A DNA stretch of 64,000 nt from Lotus japonicus (GCF_012489685.1 NC_080043.1:84770292-84834291), one strand, 5' to 3'; positions 46,361 to 59,515 are shown, counted from the first letter of the stretch. Notes: generated by a model from the sequence alone, not told the origin. A program made the numbers and translations.

Positions 46361-46606
46361 GTGAACCCTGCAGAACTACTCTGATTGATAACTCTGTTAT
46401 TGAGGAGGCCATGGGTAAGTATGGAATTATGAGACCGTATCCATGAGATCATGACTGTTAGGCCTCATTTTAAGGAGGCAAACAAATTCCTTTGGCCATT
46501 TAAGTTCAAGGTTCCTTTGTCGCGCTTAAAGAAGAGGAACCGCCATGTTGAAGTAGGTGATGCCGGAATTAGAGAGAATTATGTCAATGTGTTAACCAGC
46601 GCATGA
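46361..46606 (+). pseudogene. 60S ribosomal protein L7 (uL30) C-terminal exon fragment
   Basis: After a CCTTTCCAG acceptor the frame gives LIDNSVIEEAMGKYGI. A small deletion shifts the frame, then [20 protein letters not shown] and [16 protein letters not shown] follow to a TGA. This matches the uL30 C-terminus (HFKEANNFLWPF and EGGDAGNRENYI in typical members). The acceptor and preceding intron-like sequence argue for DNA capture, not a processed mRNA copy. Part of the central ICLEDL region is lost. Confidence 0.85.
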
Positions 46607-47570
46607 ATTAAGTAGTGGCAATGTCCAGAGATTAATTAGGGTTAATCAATATTTTGTAGGCTTTAGAACAAGATCAGACATAAGATTTCATTGTTTGTCC
46701 CCAATTTTGTCAGTTTTGTTCACCGATATCCCAATTGTTTTTTGCCAAATCAGAAAAATAACTTTTTTTAAACGACAGAAAAATAACTTTATTTTAATTG
46801 AAATTGAAAACAAATGTAACTATTCTTTCTACCTGACACGATTGATGTTAGTGTAATACTTAGTGGTTAAATATTATGAATAAAAAAACAAAATAAAAGG
46901 TTATTAAAATGTTATTAAATAAGTCTTAAAACTAAATATTAACTTTCCATTTTTTTCTTTTATTTCAGCAAATCATTAGAGCAATCATTATTCTCTATGT
47001 TACTTCAAATCTGCATATTAAATTATTATGTAAAAAATTGTTATACAAAAAATGCAGCATTTGGATTAAACAAGGACAATTTTTCAAAGCACAACAAACG
47101 ATAACACAAAAAGATAATACAAGACAAAAACCACAATAAAAAAAGAATTGTGTTTCTACAAAACAAAACAAATGCACATTTCCAAAGGGAAATAAAACTT
47201 ACATATTTATATTTTTCTATATCTAAAATTAATTTTATTTTTTAATCCTTTTTTAATTCATATATTATCTTTTAATATACAAAACAAAAATAACACATAT
47301 TTTTTACGAATTCCTGTGATTAAAAAAATTTAGATCCCTTGCGGCATTTATGAGACAATTCGTCTCAAGGCTCGGAGATGATATTAAGTGGGTAGACATG
47401 TCCCAACAAGTCCTTCTTCATGCACATTACTTGAAAAAAAACTTTCAAATTTATGTTTTATTATATCTAAAGTTATTTTTTTCTTTTAATTCATAAAATT
47501 TCTTTTGATAAACATAACAAAAATAACAAGAAATTTAAAAAGCTTCACGCTATAAATAAAAATGAATATC

Positions 47571-47599
47571 CCCGTGCAACGCACGGGTAAAAGTACTAG
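47571..47599 (+). other. Helitron 3' terminal hairpin and CTAG end
   Basis: A 7-bp stem (CCCGTGC/GCACGGG) with a 3-nt loop lies 8 bases before the terminal CTAG. The next host base is T, as expected for insertion between A and T. Confidence 0.88.
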
Positions 47600-49014
47600 T
47601 AAGTTCATAAAAAAATCGAAATAAATATTATTTACAATTTGGTAATCAACTCAATGTGTTGAAGATCGATATCAATACTCATTCAAAAGAAGTGCAAGTT
47701 CATAACATCTATGACATAATATATTCCATTCATTACGTACGGGTAACGTAACAATAGGTCTTGTTCTTCTCTTATTCTTTTTGTTATGATCATTCAGTCA
47801 GAAGGAAATGATACCAATTTGATCTGTTCAGTTCATGGAATATCTGCTCCACGTATACTTTAGTCATGATACAACGTGTAGGAATTGAATACTAAAAGAA
47901 GCAAAGGATGATTTGGCAACTGGTAAGGGTCGTAGGCTCTGTACATGTTATAAATAGAAAGATAAATAGATATATCGATACAACCAAACTGGTAACTAAA
48001 TATTTTGTTTTTATAGTTTTGGATTTGATTGGAATCTGGAATAACAAGTCAAGTGGAGAAATAAATAATCGAAACTTTTGCAGCTAGTATCCACAGGAAG
48101 GAAAGTTCAGTTCATTTGGAACAGAGACTTCCAAATTAAAGCAACCGATCTAGCTAGGTGATTCTTACTTCATTTATTTGTTTTTTCTCATTGACAATTG
48201 TAACAAATTAATTAACTTTATTTGATATTTGAAGTAAGTTTTGATAATCCACAAATTTTACATGCATAGCCAATTAGCCATCATATTTCACTATCTTTAC
48301 TTTTATTAATTTAATTTACTTATAATCAATGTGTCAAAGATAAGAAAATTAGTGTTTACTGAGTTCTTTAACTTTCGTTTGGGATGTGTCCACTATAAAA
48401 AGAAAAATTAGATTCATAAATTAAAATAACTTTCTCTTACATCTTTTCCCTAAAATATTCTCACAACCGCAGTTATGAAACTAATCACGCAAAACTCAAA
48501 AATCGCATTAGGTGAATTTATCTCCCCAACGTAACATTCTTCATACACACCATATGTGCTAGACCGTTTTAGTCTTACAAATTTACTTGGACATATACGA
48601 AGTTTATTAGTTATAAGCAACAATATTAAATGTTACATTTTATAATATGTCTATTTTTGTCTAGGAATGAATTACATTTCAATATCATCACTATATATAT
48701 TAGTTATATAATGTAAATTTGGTGTGGGCACCTACAATGTAAACTGCAATTGTCCTTCCTAACTATTGATATTGTTAAGGTTTAATGTTGTAACCTCATT
48801 CTTATAGGGGTTTAGTTTGCCTATAAAAAAATCAGCACCTTGTTGGTGTCGTGAATACCTTAGCCTAAACTATATACTCCGGTCCTATTTATAAAATATA
48901 TTACATTTTAAAAACATAGTAATTGATATAAAAAATCATATGGAGCAATATTTAATTTAGTTCACAGTATTATTAGATTTTTTTCGCAAGTAAAATATTT
49001 TATTTATAAATAGA

Positions 49015-49062
<48 letters not shown>

Positions 49063-50608
49063 TTCTCATTAGGTCTAACAACCCTCTAAAATGAAAGACG
49101 CTCAAATAAATAAAAAAACACCCAAGATACAGGGCACTCCAACAAAAAAAAGTACATTGAACTTAGAAGCTGCTGCCAAAATAAACCGCTAAATGATTCT
49201 TCACTTTGTCTGTTTAGATCCTTATTATGATATGTGTTTTTTATTAGTTCATTTACTAATATATAGTTTCCATTAATTTATTGAGTTAAAAACAAATTTT
49301 GCAAGTCGCTCTAAGTTTTTTAAAACACTACTTCATCTTCACATGTGCAACTTATAAATAAGTGGAGACTAGAGTATCTCTCTTAAAAGGGGCATTAGTC
49401 CTCTTGAGACCTAGAGTTCCCCAATAATTAAGGGATCCATTGACATACAAACTTCGTCCATAGTGGATTGATCCATTGAGTAGCTCAATGAGCTCCCTCT
49501 AGCTCCCTCGGGGAAAATCATAGATCTCAAGCAGCTCAGGTGGTAGAAGGTAGAAATCTAAACTTCGCAACAATAGACACCAACTTAAACAATACTATTA
49601 TTCAACTTCCGCCTAATTCAAAATTTTCCCACATGTAAATTGTTGAGACCTTTTTTTAATGAACAATGATATATGGCTCGAAAGATTGGACTCACGAATT
49701 TAACAAATCGATACTCCAACCAATCATTGTCAAGTTAACTTTATTAATGAGATAAGATTTATAATTAATAGTTAATACAGAGAGAATAAAACTAAGCAAA
49801 TAAACTTCGACGAACTTCATCTCGTGCCAGACTACCATCCCAGGAGAACTTTCAATAGTCAATAAAAAGAGGATAAAACTAAACAAACGAACTTCGTCTC
49901 ATTTTTTTATACATAAATGTTAGTTGTTAATAATGTTAGTAAATTAATCATCCTTAGTGTTCAAATCCTGGATTCTTGACCCTTCATCTCACCCAATCCA
50001 AGAACTTTGTCTCATACCATGAAGCACTTTCATTTTTTAATTGTTCAAGTTGCTTGACACTTTATTTTAATTATTTTTTTTAATTTTAAAGTTGTCAAGG
50101 TTAAGGTTAGGTTGATGGCACTTTCAAAACTTTTTTTTTCAATTGAAGTTGCCAACATAAATGACACCTTGTTACAAGTCCATATCTAACCCTTAACTTT
50201 TTCTTTACTCTAGCTAGAAAGGCTCAACAGTTAATCTCTTAAAGGCAGATATTTAAAGTAAAATAGGGGCACCAATAAATGTCCCATTTCAACAGTGAAT
50301 ACCCTCCTCCCTTTGCTTTCTATTTTGTTTTCAAAAGTACACTAATTATACCATTATCATGATAATATAGATTTTATTTCATATAACAATATTGTATAGC
50401 CTTACATTAGTCTTGAGCCTGGTGACAGCTGTGGGAAATTGGGATTTGGGAGCATCAGATGACACCAAGCTAGCAATAATACAGTGCTATCTGCTAATTA
50501 GTAGTAACTAACATGCTAACACAGTCAAGATAGCACACTGATTTACATAACATTAATGGATCAATACCATCTAGTTACATACACCAACTAAGTATACCTT
50601 CCCACTTA
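47600..50608. other. Gene-free AT-rich region
   Basis: Contains an (AAT)n/(ATA)n microsatellite at about 49017-49060. No open frame over 64 codons on the minus strand and no element with clear ends. The right side is the 3' flank of the pectin methylesterase gene. Confidence 0.5.
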
Positions 50609-53600
50609 TTAAATTTCAGACGAGAATGGCACCCCTGAAGCTGGAATCCAACGATCCCCTTGCAAAAACCGACTCACAGTAAATGGTGCTGCCTCACCAG
50701 CACTCCTCAGCACATGAAAACCAGGCCAATTCACCCTATTCTGTGTAGAAGCACCACTTCCAATGTTCATATACTCTCCATAGTACAGAGTAGAGAGTGC
50801 AAAATTTCCTCTCCACTCACCCCACCCTCTGGGGTGAATCAACCCATCCAAATCACTCTTCATAAACACTGTCCTCGAGTATTTCTTCCAAGGCCTTCCC
50901 AGGAAGGTCTTGGAAGAAACACCTTCGGAGGTGGGCCTGACCCTGCAACCCTGTATCGAAATCCCAGTTGGTTTGTTAGGATCGTCTCTTCCTTGCGCGG
51001 TGATGAAGTTGGATTGCTGACTCATCGGTTTCCTCACGAAGATGTCGCAGTTTTGCAGGACTGCTGCGGCGTCCCCAAAGATGAAGTCTATGGTGCCGTA
51101 TATGTGGCAGTCGCGGTAGAATTGGCGGTTGGAGTGCACGTAGAGAGTGTCCTGGTAGGCTTTGAAGCTGCACCTGTAGAAAACTGAGAAGTCGGAGCTT
51201 GATTTGAGTGCAACTGCTTGGTGCTTTTCTGGGCCTGCTGTGTTCTCAAACGTTATGTCTCTTGCCCAAAATCCATCCCCTGATACATCTGTTTCATACA
51301 AACACACACACACACACAAAATCAAGTTAGCAAACTTTTCAATTGGTACATTTAGAAATCATGTCTTACTTTTTCTTGTACTATTTTTCTATCCCTTCTG
51401 GAAAAACAGAACAGCTTGTGTAGAAAAATTCTCTCAGTTTATATTTTATAATTAAGCTTGGTGCCTGTTTAGATTACTATTGTCACAATTGATTTCGGAG
51501 AAAATTAGTTATAATAAAAGTAAGTCGATAGTGAAATCATGTATGTTTAGATTAAAAAAAAAATTAATGTAATGTTGTGAAATCAAATTATACACTCTCA
51601 GTGTTTAACACAAAAATTACTTTCTCTAACTTATACGAAAATGGATTTTTGGAGTGAAATCATTTATATAAAGTGATTTTCAAACATCTTTATTATCACT
51701 CAAAGATTTTATTTTACTCTACTATAATGAGGTTCTCCCATGGAGAACCAAACTCTTCATGCATGTTTGCTTAAGAATCAATTCTACAAGGTAAAAATCA
51801 ATTTTAAGTGGTAAAATAAAGATTGAGTCTACCAATAAAATTGATTTCATGGTTCAAGAATCAATTCTACTTGCCACTAATAATGATATATGCACACCTC
51901 ATTTTTTAAACACTTCATTTCCACATCTTTTTATTTCAATCTTTCTTCTCTTATCATCTATTACATCTCATATTTTCTTTCTCTTACTTTTTCTTTTCTT
52001 TCTATCTCTCTCCTCATTCTACATCTCTCCTCCTCAAAGAGAGATGTGAAAGGAACATTATTCACTTGCCACAACAATTAGTTGTTTCCGTGTTAAACAT
52101 AGTCATGAGATTTCACAACTGAATTTCATAAGTTATCCTACAAAAAACACATATTCATAAAAGTATCCTAACATAAATCACATTTACACAACTTTAGTAG
52201 AATCAATTATGTGCAAAATCAATTTTAGTAACCCAGATTGGAACACACTAGGAAAACACTGTAAAATCAATCTGTCCTGAATCGAGCAGTTATCTTTTTT
52301 TTCTAGGATGTGTTATACGTTTGTATACTAAAAGGACATAGGAAAACAGGAAAAAACAGAGAGGTACTTTCAATTTTGAATATGATACTTATTTGGTAAG
52401 GTATTTGGGGTCTTACCAAATGTGGCAGAGTTCATAGTGGTAGAACCTTGAACAACATTTCTGTTTCCAGTGATGATAGTTCTGTCTATTCCATCTCCTA
52501 CAAACATCACATTGTGCATTTTGCTTCCAATCACCACCTTCTCATGGTAGACTCCTGCTTTCACATGTATAACTGCTCTTCTTCCACCACGGTTGTGCCC
52601 CATTGCAGCCAATGCATCCACCGCTTCTCTAATTGTTCTGTGGCTGCCTGAACCGTCCTGTGCCACCGTGAAATCTGCCTTATGGGCAGCTGGACTCCAT
52701 GATTCTAAAGCAAGACCATCATTTGATTCGGATACTGTTTTGTGATGCAGTCCTGTAACACAAATCAAAATTAAATGAGTTCTTTTTATGTAGACAGACA
52801 AATTAAAAGCGACATTTTTTTACACACAAACCGCCGCAAAAGTCTGCAAAGGTCAAAAACCACGCTAATGTATGCCTAGAAAGGCGTCGCTCCTAATTTC
52901 TATGTTGTTTCTTCACCAATAATTTTCCAACCAAAATAAGGGTGTTGAGGATGAAGGTAATTAACCACTTTCTCACCCTGTTTAGTTTGATAAAGTATTA
53001 TAAAATTAACTTTTAATTATTAAATATTTATAAAAAAAGTATCAAAACAATTTTGATGAAAAAATAATCTGCTTTTACTGAGGGAAGAACCAAATGGTTA
53101 GTAACTGAAATAATAGAAAGTCTACATTTTCGTACATGTATCTACAAAGGGGAGATCAATAATGAGCATAATGCACATCCCAGTCAGATTTATTTATTTC
53201 TTTTGTTTGTTTCATGCAATAAAGGACAATATTCTGAACTTCCGTAGTAAAGACATTCTTCTAAATTCTTTTGCCGATAGAAAAAAGGAGGTCGTCGTGG
53301 CTATGCTTTCCTTTATATAGGTGGAGTTTGTCTAGTAGTATCTAGCTATAGCTACTACAAGAGTACAAATAAGATATGACACGTCCAATACCATGAAACA
53401 TGGGTACAATTTAACTGATTAATTAGCGTGGCACAGGATCATGGATGTATCACTATAGTGTATTATGCATGCCTCATGGAATTTAATTTTGAAGTAAAAG
53501 GATTATTAAAATTAGAATAACTTTTCCATGTACCTTTCTGATTGCTGCAAGTTTTTATAATTGAAAAATAATTAGTGATTATTTAGCCTAATAAATGATA

Positions 53601-54960
53601 AAGATAATAATGAACTTTAAAATCAACATTTTAGTGATTAACAAAAGGGAAAAAATGACAACACAATCTTCTAAATTAAGGACTCTATATACAAAGAGAG
53701 ACATATTATACATGCATGTGGTGGATTATTGTTCCACTGCAGCTTGCATTGAAGAGTATGATTATATTCATACGAGAAAAATTCTCAAATCTGCACCTAT
53801 ATATGCAGGAGTTCTTTACACTTTCTTGCATGATTACCTTACATAATTATAGACCAAATCAATGAAAAGAGTTTAAGATAATTTACTGGTTGCAGCAAAA
53901 AACTTGGATTCCAAAATATTTTCCTTTCTAATTTCATATTTTCTTATTTATCCCATCACATTATCAACCATACATATTTTTAATTTCCACAACATTATCA
54001 TCCCAACTCTCCCACACGAATGTGCTTTGTACTTATTAGTTTCATGTCTTGAAATGTCTAGATTCCCCCTTTATTAATAAAAATGGTGGACTGCGTGGGT
54101 ACCAGTGCCCTGGTCTCATTTATGCAAACATTAAGTGCACTGCAGAATGCAGATGAAGTTTAGCAGTAAATGTCAAAGTTGATATAGATACCGATACATA
54201 CACATGTACACATGAAATTTCCCAAACTAGTTAACCAAATTGGTTTCAGGGAGCAAGAGCTAAGATTGCAAATTAAGAAAAACATCAACATTATACATGT
54301 TTGAATATACCTTGAAAAATCAAGTGTAGTCGAAATTACAATAAAACAGAAGCACTATTTCTAATTTTTGCGAGTGTCCATCATCATATAACCATCATCA
54401 TATAATTGATATCACGTGATTCTGATAAAATTTCAAGGTATATCTAAATATGCACATTATATATCTACTACAACTACAAGTTACTTACCTTTGCCTTTTA
54501 CTTTGGTCTTAGAATACAAAATAAGAGCTTGCCCAAGCAACGTGGTCAAGTTTTTTCTACTCAATAACTGATGAGCTTCAACATGCCCTTTTTCCTGAAG
54601 TCCATCCAAACAAGTCCTGTGGTTTGTCATCACAGCACTTACCCATGTAAGCGCGTCTTCTTTGGTGTAACTACTCTTGTCAGATGACACCATGCGAGAG
54701 AGACGAGACTCGCTCTCCTCATAGAGCTTGGAACAATCTCTTAGAGCCACACCACCCACAATATTAACACTACTCCTTGTTTCATCTGAAAGGGTTCCCA
54801 ATCCATATTGTGAGTTGTTCCCATTAACCCAATTCTTGGCCTGTGAAACCTGGGTTTGAGCCATTTGGAGCACCTCCATTTCTAGGAGGCTGAAGGTGGT
54901 GGTGGTAGCCGTGGCAAGGATGAGGAGGAGGATCAATAAAGCGGTGGTACAAGTGGCCAT
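50609..54960 (-). CDS. Pectin methylesterase with PMEI-like pro region
   Basis: Three exons, 54960-54489, 52752-52417 and 51288-50609, join in frame into 495 aa. A signal peptide (about residues 1-24) precedes a PMEI-type pro region (to about 157), then the right-handed beta-helix catalytic domain. Catalytic features are present: Gln in HQAVALK, QD in YQDTLYV, Asp in GTIDFIFGDAAAV, and Arg/Trp in LGRPWKKYSRT. The enzyme removes methyl groups from wall homogalacturonan. Oddity: no RRLL/RKLL-type subtilase processing motif between pro region and enzyme; the junction is lysine/glycine-rich (KTKVKGKGKGLHHK). Introns are 1,736 and 1,128 bp. A CTATAAAA box lies near 55013 on the minus strand, about 50 bp upstream of the ATG. 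Confidence 0.94.
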
Positions 54961-55261
54961 TTTTGGTAGAGAGCTATGGTAGTGACTTGCATGGCTTGGT
55001 GTTGTGGGTAGCTGATTTTATAGCCAGCTGAGGAAGCATATGCTAGCCATGTGTCTCTAGGATTGCGTGAACATGTATACGTGACATGTATTATTTTGGT
55101 GTGCTGAAAATGAAAAGTTCATATTCAAATTTTCAATTCTATTTTTTAAATATTATTTTAATAGTGATCCCATCTCTCATATTTTAATATAAGTTAAATT
55201 TGAATGTTAATTGTATTTCCAATAAGAACTTTCTTAATCGGTTCTAATTGCATTTCAGTGT
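54961..55261 (-). promoter_or_regulatory. Pectin methylesterase promoter region
   Basis: Minus-strand TATA box GGCTATAAAATCAGC near 55010-55024. Nothing else distinctive. Confidence 0.5.
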
Positions 55262-55269
55262 CTTGAATT

Positions 55270-55819
55270 TAGGGTTGGTAATGGCCCGTGGGTGCGGGTT
55301 TGGCCATTTCCACACCCAAATCCAAACTTAACACCCAAACTCAAATTTTATATGGGTGCAAAAGTTAAACCGAAACTCAAACCCTAGGTTTTGGGTTACC
55401 CGAACTCAAACTCAAAACCTAATGTGAGCACCGAACCGGCAAAAACCAAAAATATCGATCCGAAAGCAACATGTGCATAAGAGAACAAATTGAACATAAG
55501 CTGATTAAACCTCATAATCATTCCGATACAAAGGAAAAAATATAGTTCATGAACATAAACCTACTTAGTAACTTTAAAGAAAACTCTACTTAGTAACTTT
55601 AATAATATATGTAAGGGCTGGTAATTACATGCATAAGGTTTCGGGTTTGAGTTTCGGTTTGGGTGCGAGTTTAATCAATTTCACACCTAAACCCAAACAT
55701 GTTTTAAAATTTGGGTGAAACCCAAACCCAAACTCAAACCCAAAAATATCGGGGTTCGCCCGAAATTTCGGGTCGTGTTCGGATTGGGCCCGCAGGTTTG
55801 GGTTTTCCTGTCATCTCTA
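55270..55819. mobile_element. hAT-type non-autonomous element with 8-bp target duplication
   Basis: Left end TAGGGTTGGTAATGGCCCGT; the reverse-complemented right end begins TAGAGATGACAGG. The perfect 8-mer CTTGAATT flanks the element (55262-55269 and 55820-55827), the hAT duplication length. The interior is dominated by runs of CCCAAACCCAAACTC and its complement in both orientations. No transposase. It lies 310 bp upstream of the PME start. Confidence 0.85.
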
Positions 55820-56079
55820 CTTGAATTCCATTGAATATCTTACAATTTAGACTCCTAGGAGTTATTGAGGTGGAGTAAGACAAAGTGTCCCTACCTGAGA
55901 AACAATTAGTGGAATCTCTCATATTTTAAAGATGAGGTAAAATGTATATTTTAAGAGTTTTGATATTCAGTTGAATTTTTTTTTTTCTTTTTCACTTCAT
56001 TTTCACTCATTATGCTTCTTTTTTTTTTCCAAGTAAGAAAGTATTTCAATATCTGATTGTGGTGCATGATTCTAGAAGA

Positions 56080-56225
56080 CAACTATTCACCGTCACCATC
56101 GTTGTTACCACCAAGACCACCACCACCACCACTATCATTGCCGTCAACACTTCATTCACCACCTGCACCATCACCACCACTGCCACCACCCCACCGGTAA
56201 CAACCACTACCACCGCGATCACTGT
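56080..56225. repeat. Imperfect ACC/CAC trinucleotide repeat
   Basis: Dense ACC triplets with interruptions. The 80-codon Val-rich minus frame over it is a by-product of the repeat, not a gene. Confidence 0.7.
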
Positions 56226-56299
56226 CAATAGGTAATACCGATCTCCAACACTAGTGCTACCTGGCTCTCTACCATCATGTCGCTTCAACCACCTAGTGT

Positions 56300-56810
56300 T
56301 GTGGATTTACTAACCAACAAATAGCTTTTAAGTTATAAAAAAATGACAAACAACTTTTACTTTTTCTAAGAGCTATTATATTTTTTTACTTTTATTTAAA
56401 AGTAACTTTTAAGATAAAAAAAAGTCGGGTCAAACACTGTCTTAAAAATAAAATTTAAATTTGTAGTTCAAAAGTTTTTTTTATCAAAAGGTGTTTTGTA
56501 ATTTTTTTTCAAAAGCAAAATATATATTGATTAATGAGAAAATGACATGGATTTACAACCCTCTTCAAACGAGATAAAAAAATAGCAACGCCAGCAACCA
56601 CCCAGTCCGTCCAAAACACCAGCCAGAGGTATTTTGCAATGTTAAGAAAACTTTAATTTGAAAACTAAAAATAGAAAATATTTCTATGTTGTTTTGAGAT
56701 TTTAGTTTTCAAATCTGTAAATAAGAATTTTTTTTTTAAAGAAAATTTTGAAAATAAGGATAAACGAGTTTTTTAATTTTTTTCAACAGAAAAGAGAAGT
56801 AGACCTATAT
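56300..56810. other. AT-rich gene-free stretch
   Basis: Poly(A) and poly(T) tracts only; nothing recognised. Confidence 0.5.
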
Positions 56811-56811
56811 C

Positions 56812-57075
56812 ACTGTTTTTTTTTGTCAAACATCCCTATTTCATTAATTCCCATAAATAAATTCTGGAAGCCATAGGACTCAATACATGGAACAAGTCAA
56901 CAAACTCAGGACATATTCTGGAGGCAATTCAATAAGCCCAATGAAAATTCACTCCGAGTAGAAACAATCGTTGGCCCATGTGAAGTCAAACTAGACAAAA
57001 ACAATCTAACTTCGATCACAACAACTACTTCAGAATTTTTTCTGGTGTTTTTGGTGAAAATTTTCACCAAACAAC
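56812..57075 (-). mobile_element. Possible 3' end of a non-LTR element
   Basis: A poly(T) run followed by TTTTTGTCAAACATCCCTATT and a non-AT-rich stretch looks like the 3' tail of a LINE or SINE on the minus strand. No coding part or target duplication was found. Confidence 0.3.
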
Positions 57076-57184
57076 TACTTCAGATTAATTTTTTTTAAAA
57101 CAATTTTCAAAAAAAAAGATTTTTTTTAAACAACTTCAGATTAACAAAAGCCTAAAATATAACCGTTTGCATTTTTTTTATAGG

Positions 57185-57305
57185 TAAATGTTAATTAATT
57201 AGTTTTTACTCATGGTTTCAACCTTGGACCTTTCACTTTTCATTCTCGTCAACTCTTATGTCTCATATCTCTTATCACTTAAGCTAGGTAGCTAGCCCTT
57301 ATAAC
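57185..57305 (-). mobile_element. SINE-like element
   Basis: On the minus strand TAGCTTAAGTGATAAGAGAT resembles a tRNA-type A box region and GGTTGAAACC a B box, spaced about 60 bases apart as in tRNA-derived SINEs. A related A-box region occurs at 62945-62985. Tail and target duplication not resolved. Confidence 0.4.
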
Positions 57306-58523
57306 TATTTCTTCAATGTATATACTAAAATTGTACGTATTACCATAAAAAAAAAGTGTTACAATTGATGGACCACGTCAAAAAAACTCCACCTAGACCA
57401 TATGTAATAAAAAAAATAGGAAAAGCGAAAGACGTTAACATGTCATGCATGTACTATTAATTTTTGTCAAATGTCATAAAAAAAAAATGGTCACATAGGA
57501 AGAAAAGTGAATAGAGAAAAACTATTTAAGGTGCATATAAATTAAATAATGTTAAATGCTACATCCCCGGGACTTATAATCATTTAATTGTCACTCACTA
57601 ACCGCTATAAAGTGAAAAATGTGAAATAAAAAATAAAAAACGCGTTTTGTGGAGGTTTGAAACCGCCACAAAAATAAGTGTTTGGAGTGTTTGTCACCAT
57701 AGAGTGATCCACCAATCATTTTTATATTTCCATTTCAAGAGATTAGTTTGAGTAATTCTTTTAGTAAAATCTCAAATTTAAGTCTTGTGGGTGAAAAAAT
57801 GTTCCCTGAAAGAGTTACACACATTAAAATGTAAATATTTCTTAGTTAAATAGAATTATTTCTTCACGAATATACCTATAATTTTTTTTTAAGAGAAGAT
57901 AATGCAAAAAAAATTCTTAGGTTTACCATAAAGACGGCTTCGAAAGTGAATGTTCGCATTATATAATTAGTTCACGCCATCACCGTTCATCATACATCCT
58001 GCACAAGAAAAGTCCAAAAGAAGAGCAACGTACGGCCTGGTCTGCTTGCACACTCTCGTCTCAGTAACTATTAATCTATTCAGTGATTTTTCTTTTCGCG
58101 TTCTACATCACCCATAACAGTGGTGATTTTATACACACTTTCTGATCACTAATATTCTGCAACACGAAACCATCAATACTTGAAACTTTGAGTTGTCAAT
58201 CCCACTCAACGCTTAAAAAGAAATTAAAATAACAGAGAAATCATAAAAATCTTGTACAATTTTTTTAACAATGTAGCCTCTATTTCTTACCAGGATGCTT
58301 GTCTAGGTATATATTAATAATGGTCGTGGTGAGACTCTGTCTTCGGAAGAATCAATCTGGGAGAATTTGAAAGGTGGTATTAGATTAAGTGGAAAGAAGT
58401 AGCAAACTAGAATCCTTTTGTTGTAGATGATATACTTTACGAGGAAAGAATTTCAATGTTTATGTTATTTTTGATAATGTTGCGATCTTCATTCATTAAT
58501 TAAGTTTGCATATTATACGATCT
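57306..58523. other. Gene-free stretch
   Basis: No supported frame, RNA gene or bounded repeat. Confidence 0.45.
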
Positions 58524-58539
58524 ATGTTTCCATGTAGTT

Positions 58540-59515
58540 TTTTTTTTTTGAAATATGTCTGAATAACATTAAACTTGGACTGGCACGGAGGCCAAAAGGT
58601 CCGTAGAAATAAATGAATTCGCTTCAGAAGGGACTTCCTCAATCCACACTAAACCGGCGAATGAGGAAGCCTTCCTAGCAAGTAAATCCGCCACCGCATT
58701 GCCAGAACGGCGAACAAAAGAAAGGTCTATTACATCAAAAGAACGGGAAAGAACAAAACAATCATTAATAATAGAAACTAAATAAGAAGCACCATCCGGA
58801 GGCTTGGTCCATCGTTGAAACAGTTGCAAGCAATCTGTTTCAAAACAAACACGACGGAAACCAAGCTGAATGGCTAGAACCATAGCCCAACGCAAAGCAG
58901 CAGCTTCGGCCAACAACGGAGAAGAGGCCGCTAAAGGAAACGCAGCTGCTGATGCTAAAACAAAACCCTCATGATCCCTGGCCACCATACCTGCCCCGAT
59001 ATCAGAAGCAGACCTGAAAGAAGCATCAAAATTAATTTTGATCACCCCACGCGTAGGCCGCTGCCAAACTGCCACCATGGAAGGAGCATTCCGCACCTTT
59101 GTCCCACTCGCCGGCAACAACTGACCCAGGTCCTGCGCACGCTGCACCACCAAGGGGACCGAGAACGCACGTCCCTCAAAGACAACACGATTCCGAGCCT
59201 CCCATAAAGCATAGGATGTCGCTTGCCACAAAGAGATGGCATCCTCCTCAGCTGAATCAATAAAATAACTCAGGAAATCATGCAAAGTGTCAAACCTGTC
59301 AAGCCGTAGCGCAAGAGGGCTACCAAACCAGAAAGCTCGAGTAACCGCACACCGGATCCACAAATGATCAACCGTTTCCGGTTCCATACCGCATAAGGGG
59401 CAATCAACCTCTACATCCACACCACGCCGCACCAACGCTGTCCTCACGGGAAGATAGCCAGAAGATGCGCGCCAAGCAAGCTCTTTGCACCGAGGTAAAC
59501 CCGAGCTGCTCCAGA
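58540..59515 (-). mobile_element. 5'-truncated LINE (L1-type) encoding zinc-binding RT tail and RNase H
   Basis: The minus strand has one open frame from inside the element to 58569. It begins with the zf-RVT region (CPLCGMEPETVDHLWIRC) and continues into a plant LINE RNase H-like domain (INFDASFRSASDIGAGMVAR, LLAEAAALRWAM, CFETDCLQLF, GNAVADLLARKAS). The 3' end is a poly(A) tail, seen as poly(T) at about 58538-58549. The 16-mer ATGTTTCCATGTAGTT flanks it (58524-58539 and 59516-59531), a target-site duplication. The first few codons of the frame, including its ATGs, come from the flanking duplication, so this is not a functional gene. The intact frame suggests recent insertion. Confidence 0.93.

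Larger units (their letters stand above)
42862..47599 (+). mobile_element. Non-autonomous Helitron carrying several host gene fragments
   Basis: The right end has the Helitron signature: a hairpin CCCGTGC-AAC-GCACGGG at 47571-47587, nine intervening bases including TAAAAGTA, then CTAG (47596-47599) followed by host T. The left end is a TC-start within the (TATC)n run followed by TATAAAGGGAGAGTTTGTGC, typical of these elements. It has no Rep/helicase. Inside, in the same orientation, lie exon-like pieces of a PPR gene, a selenoprotein-H-like gene, an unidentified gene and ribosomal protein L7, with adjoining intron-like sequence. The exact 5' base is ambiguous because of the microsatellite. 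Confidence 0.8.

Noticed and set aside
50660..51187. 175-codon plus frame opposite the pectin methylesterase
   Set aside because: Antisense shadow of the conserved PME catalytic exon.
56046..56288. Val-rich 80-codon minus frame
   Set aside because: Translation of an imperfect trinucleotide repeat with no flanking gene signals.
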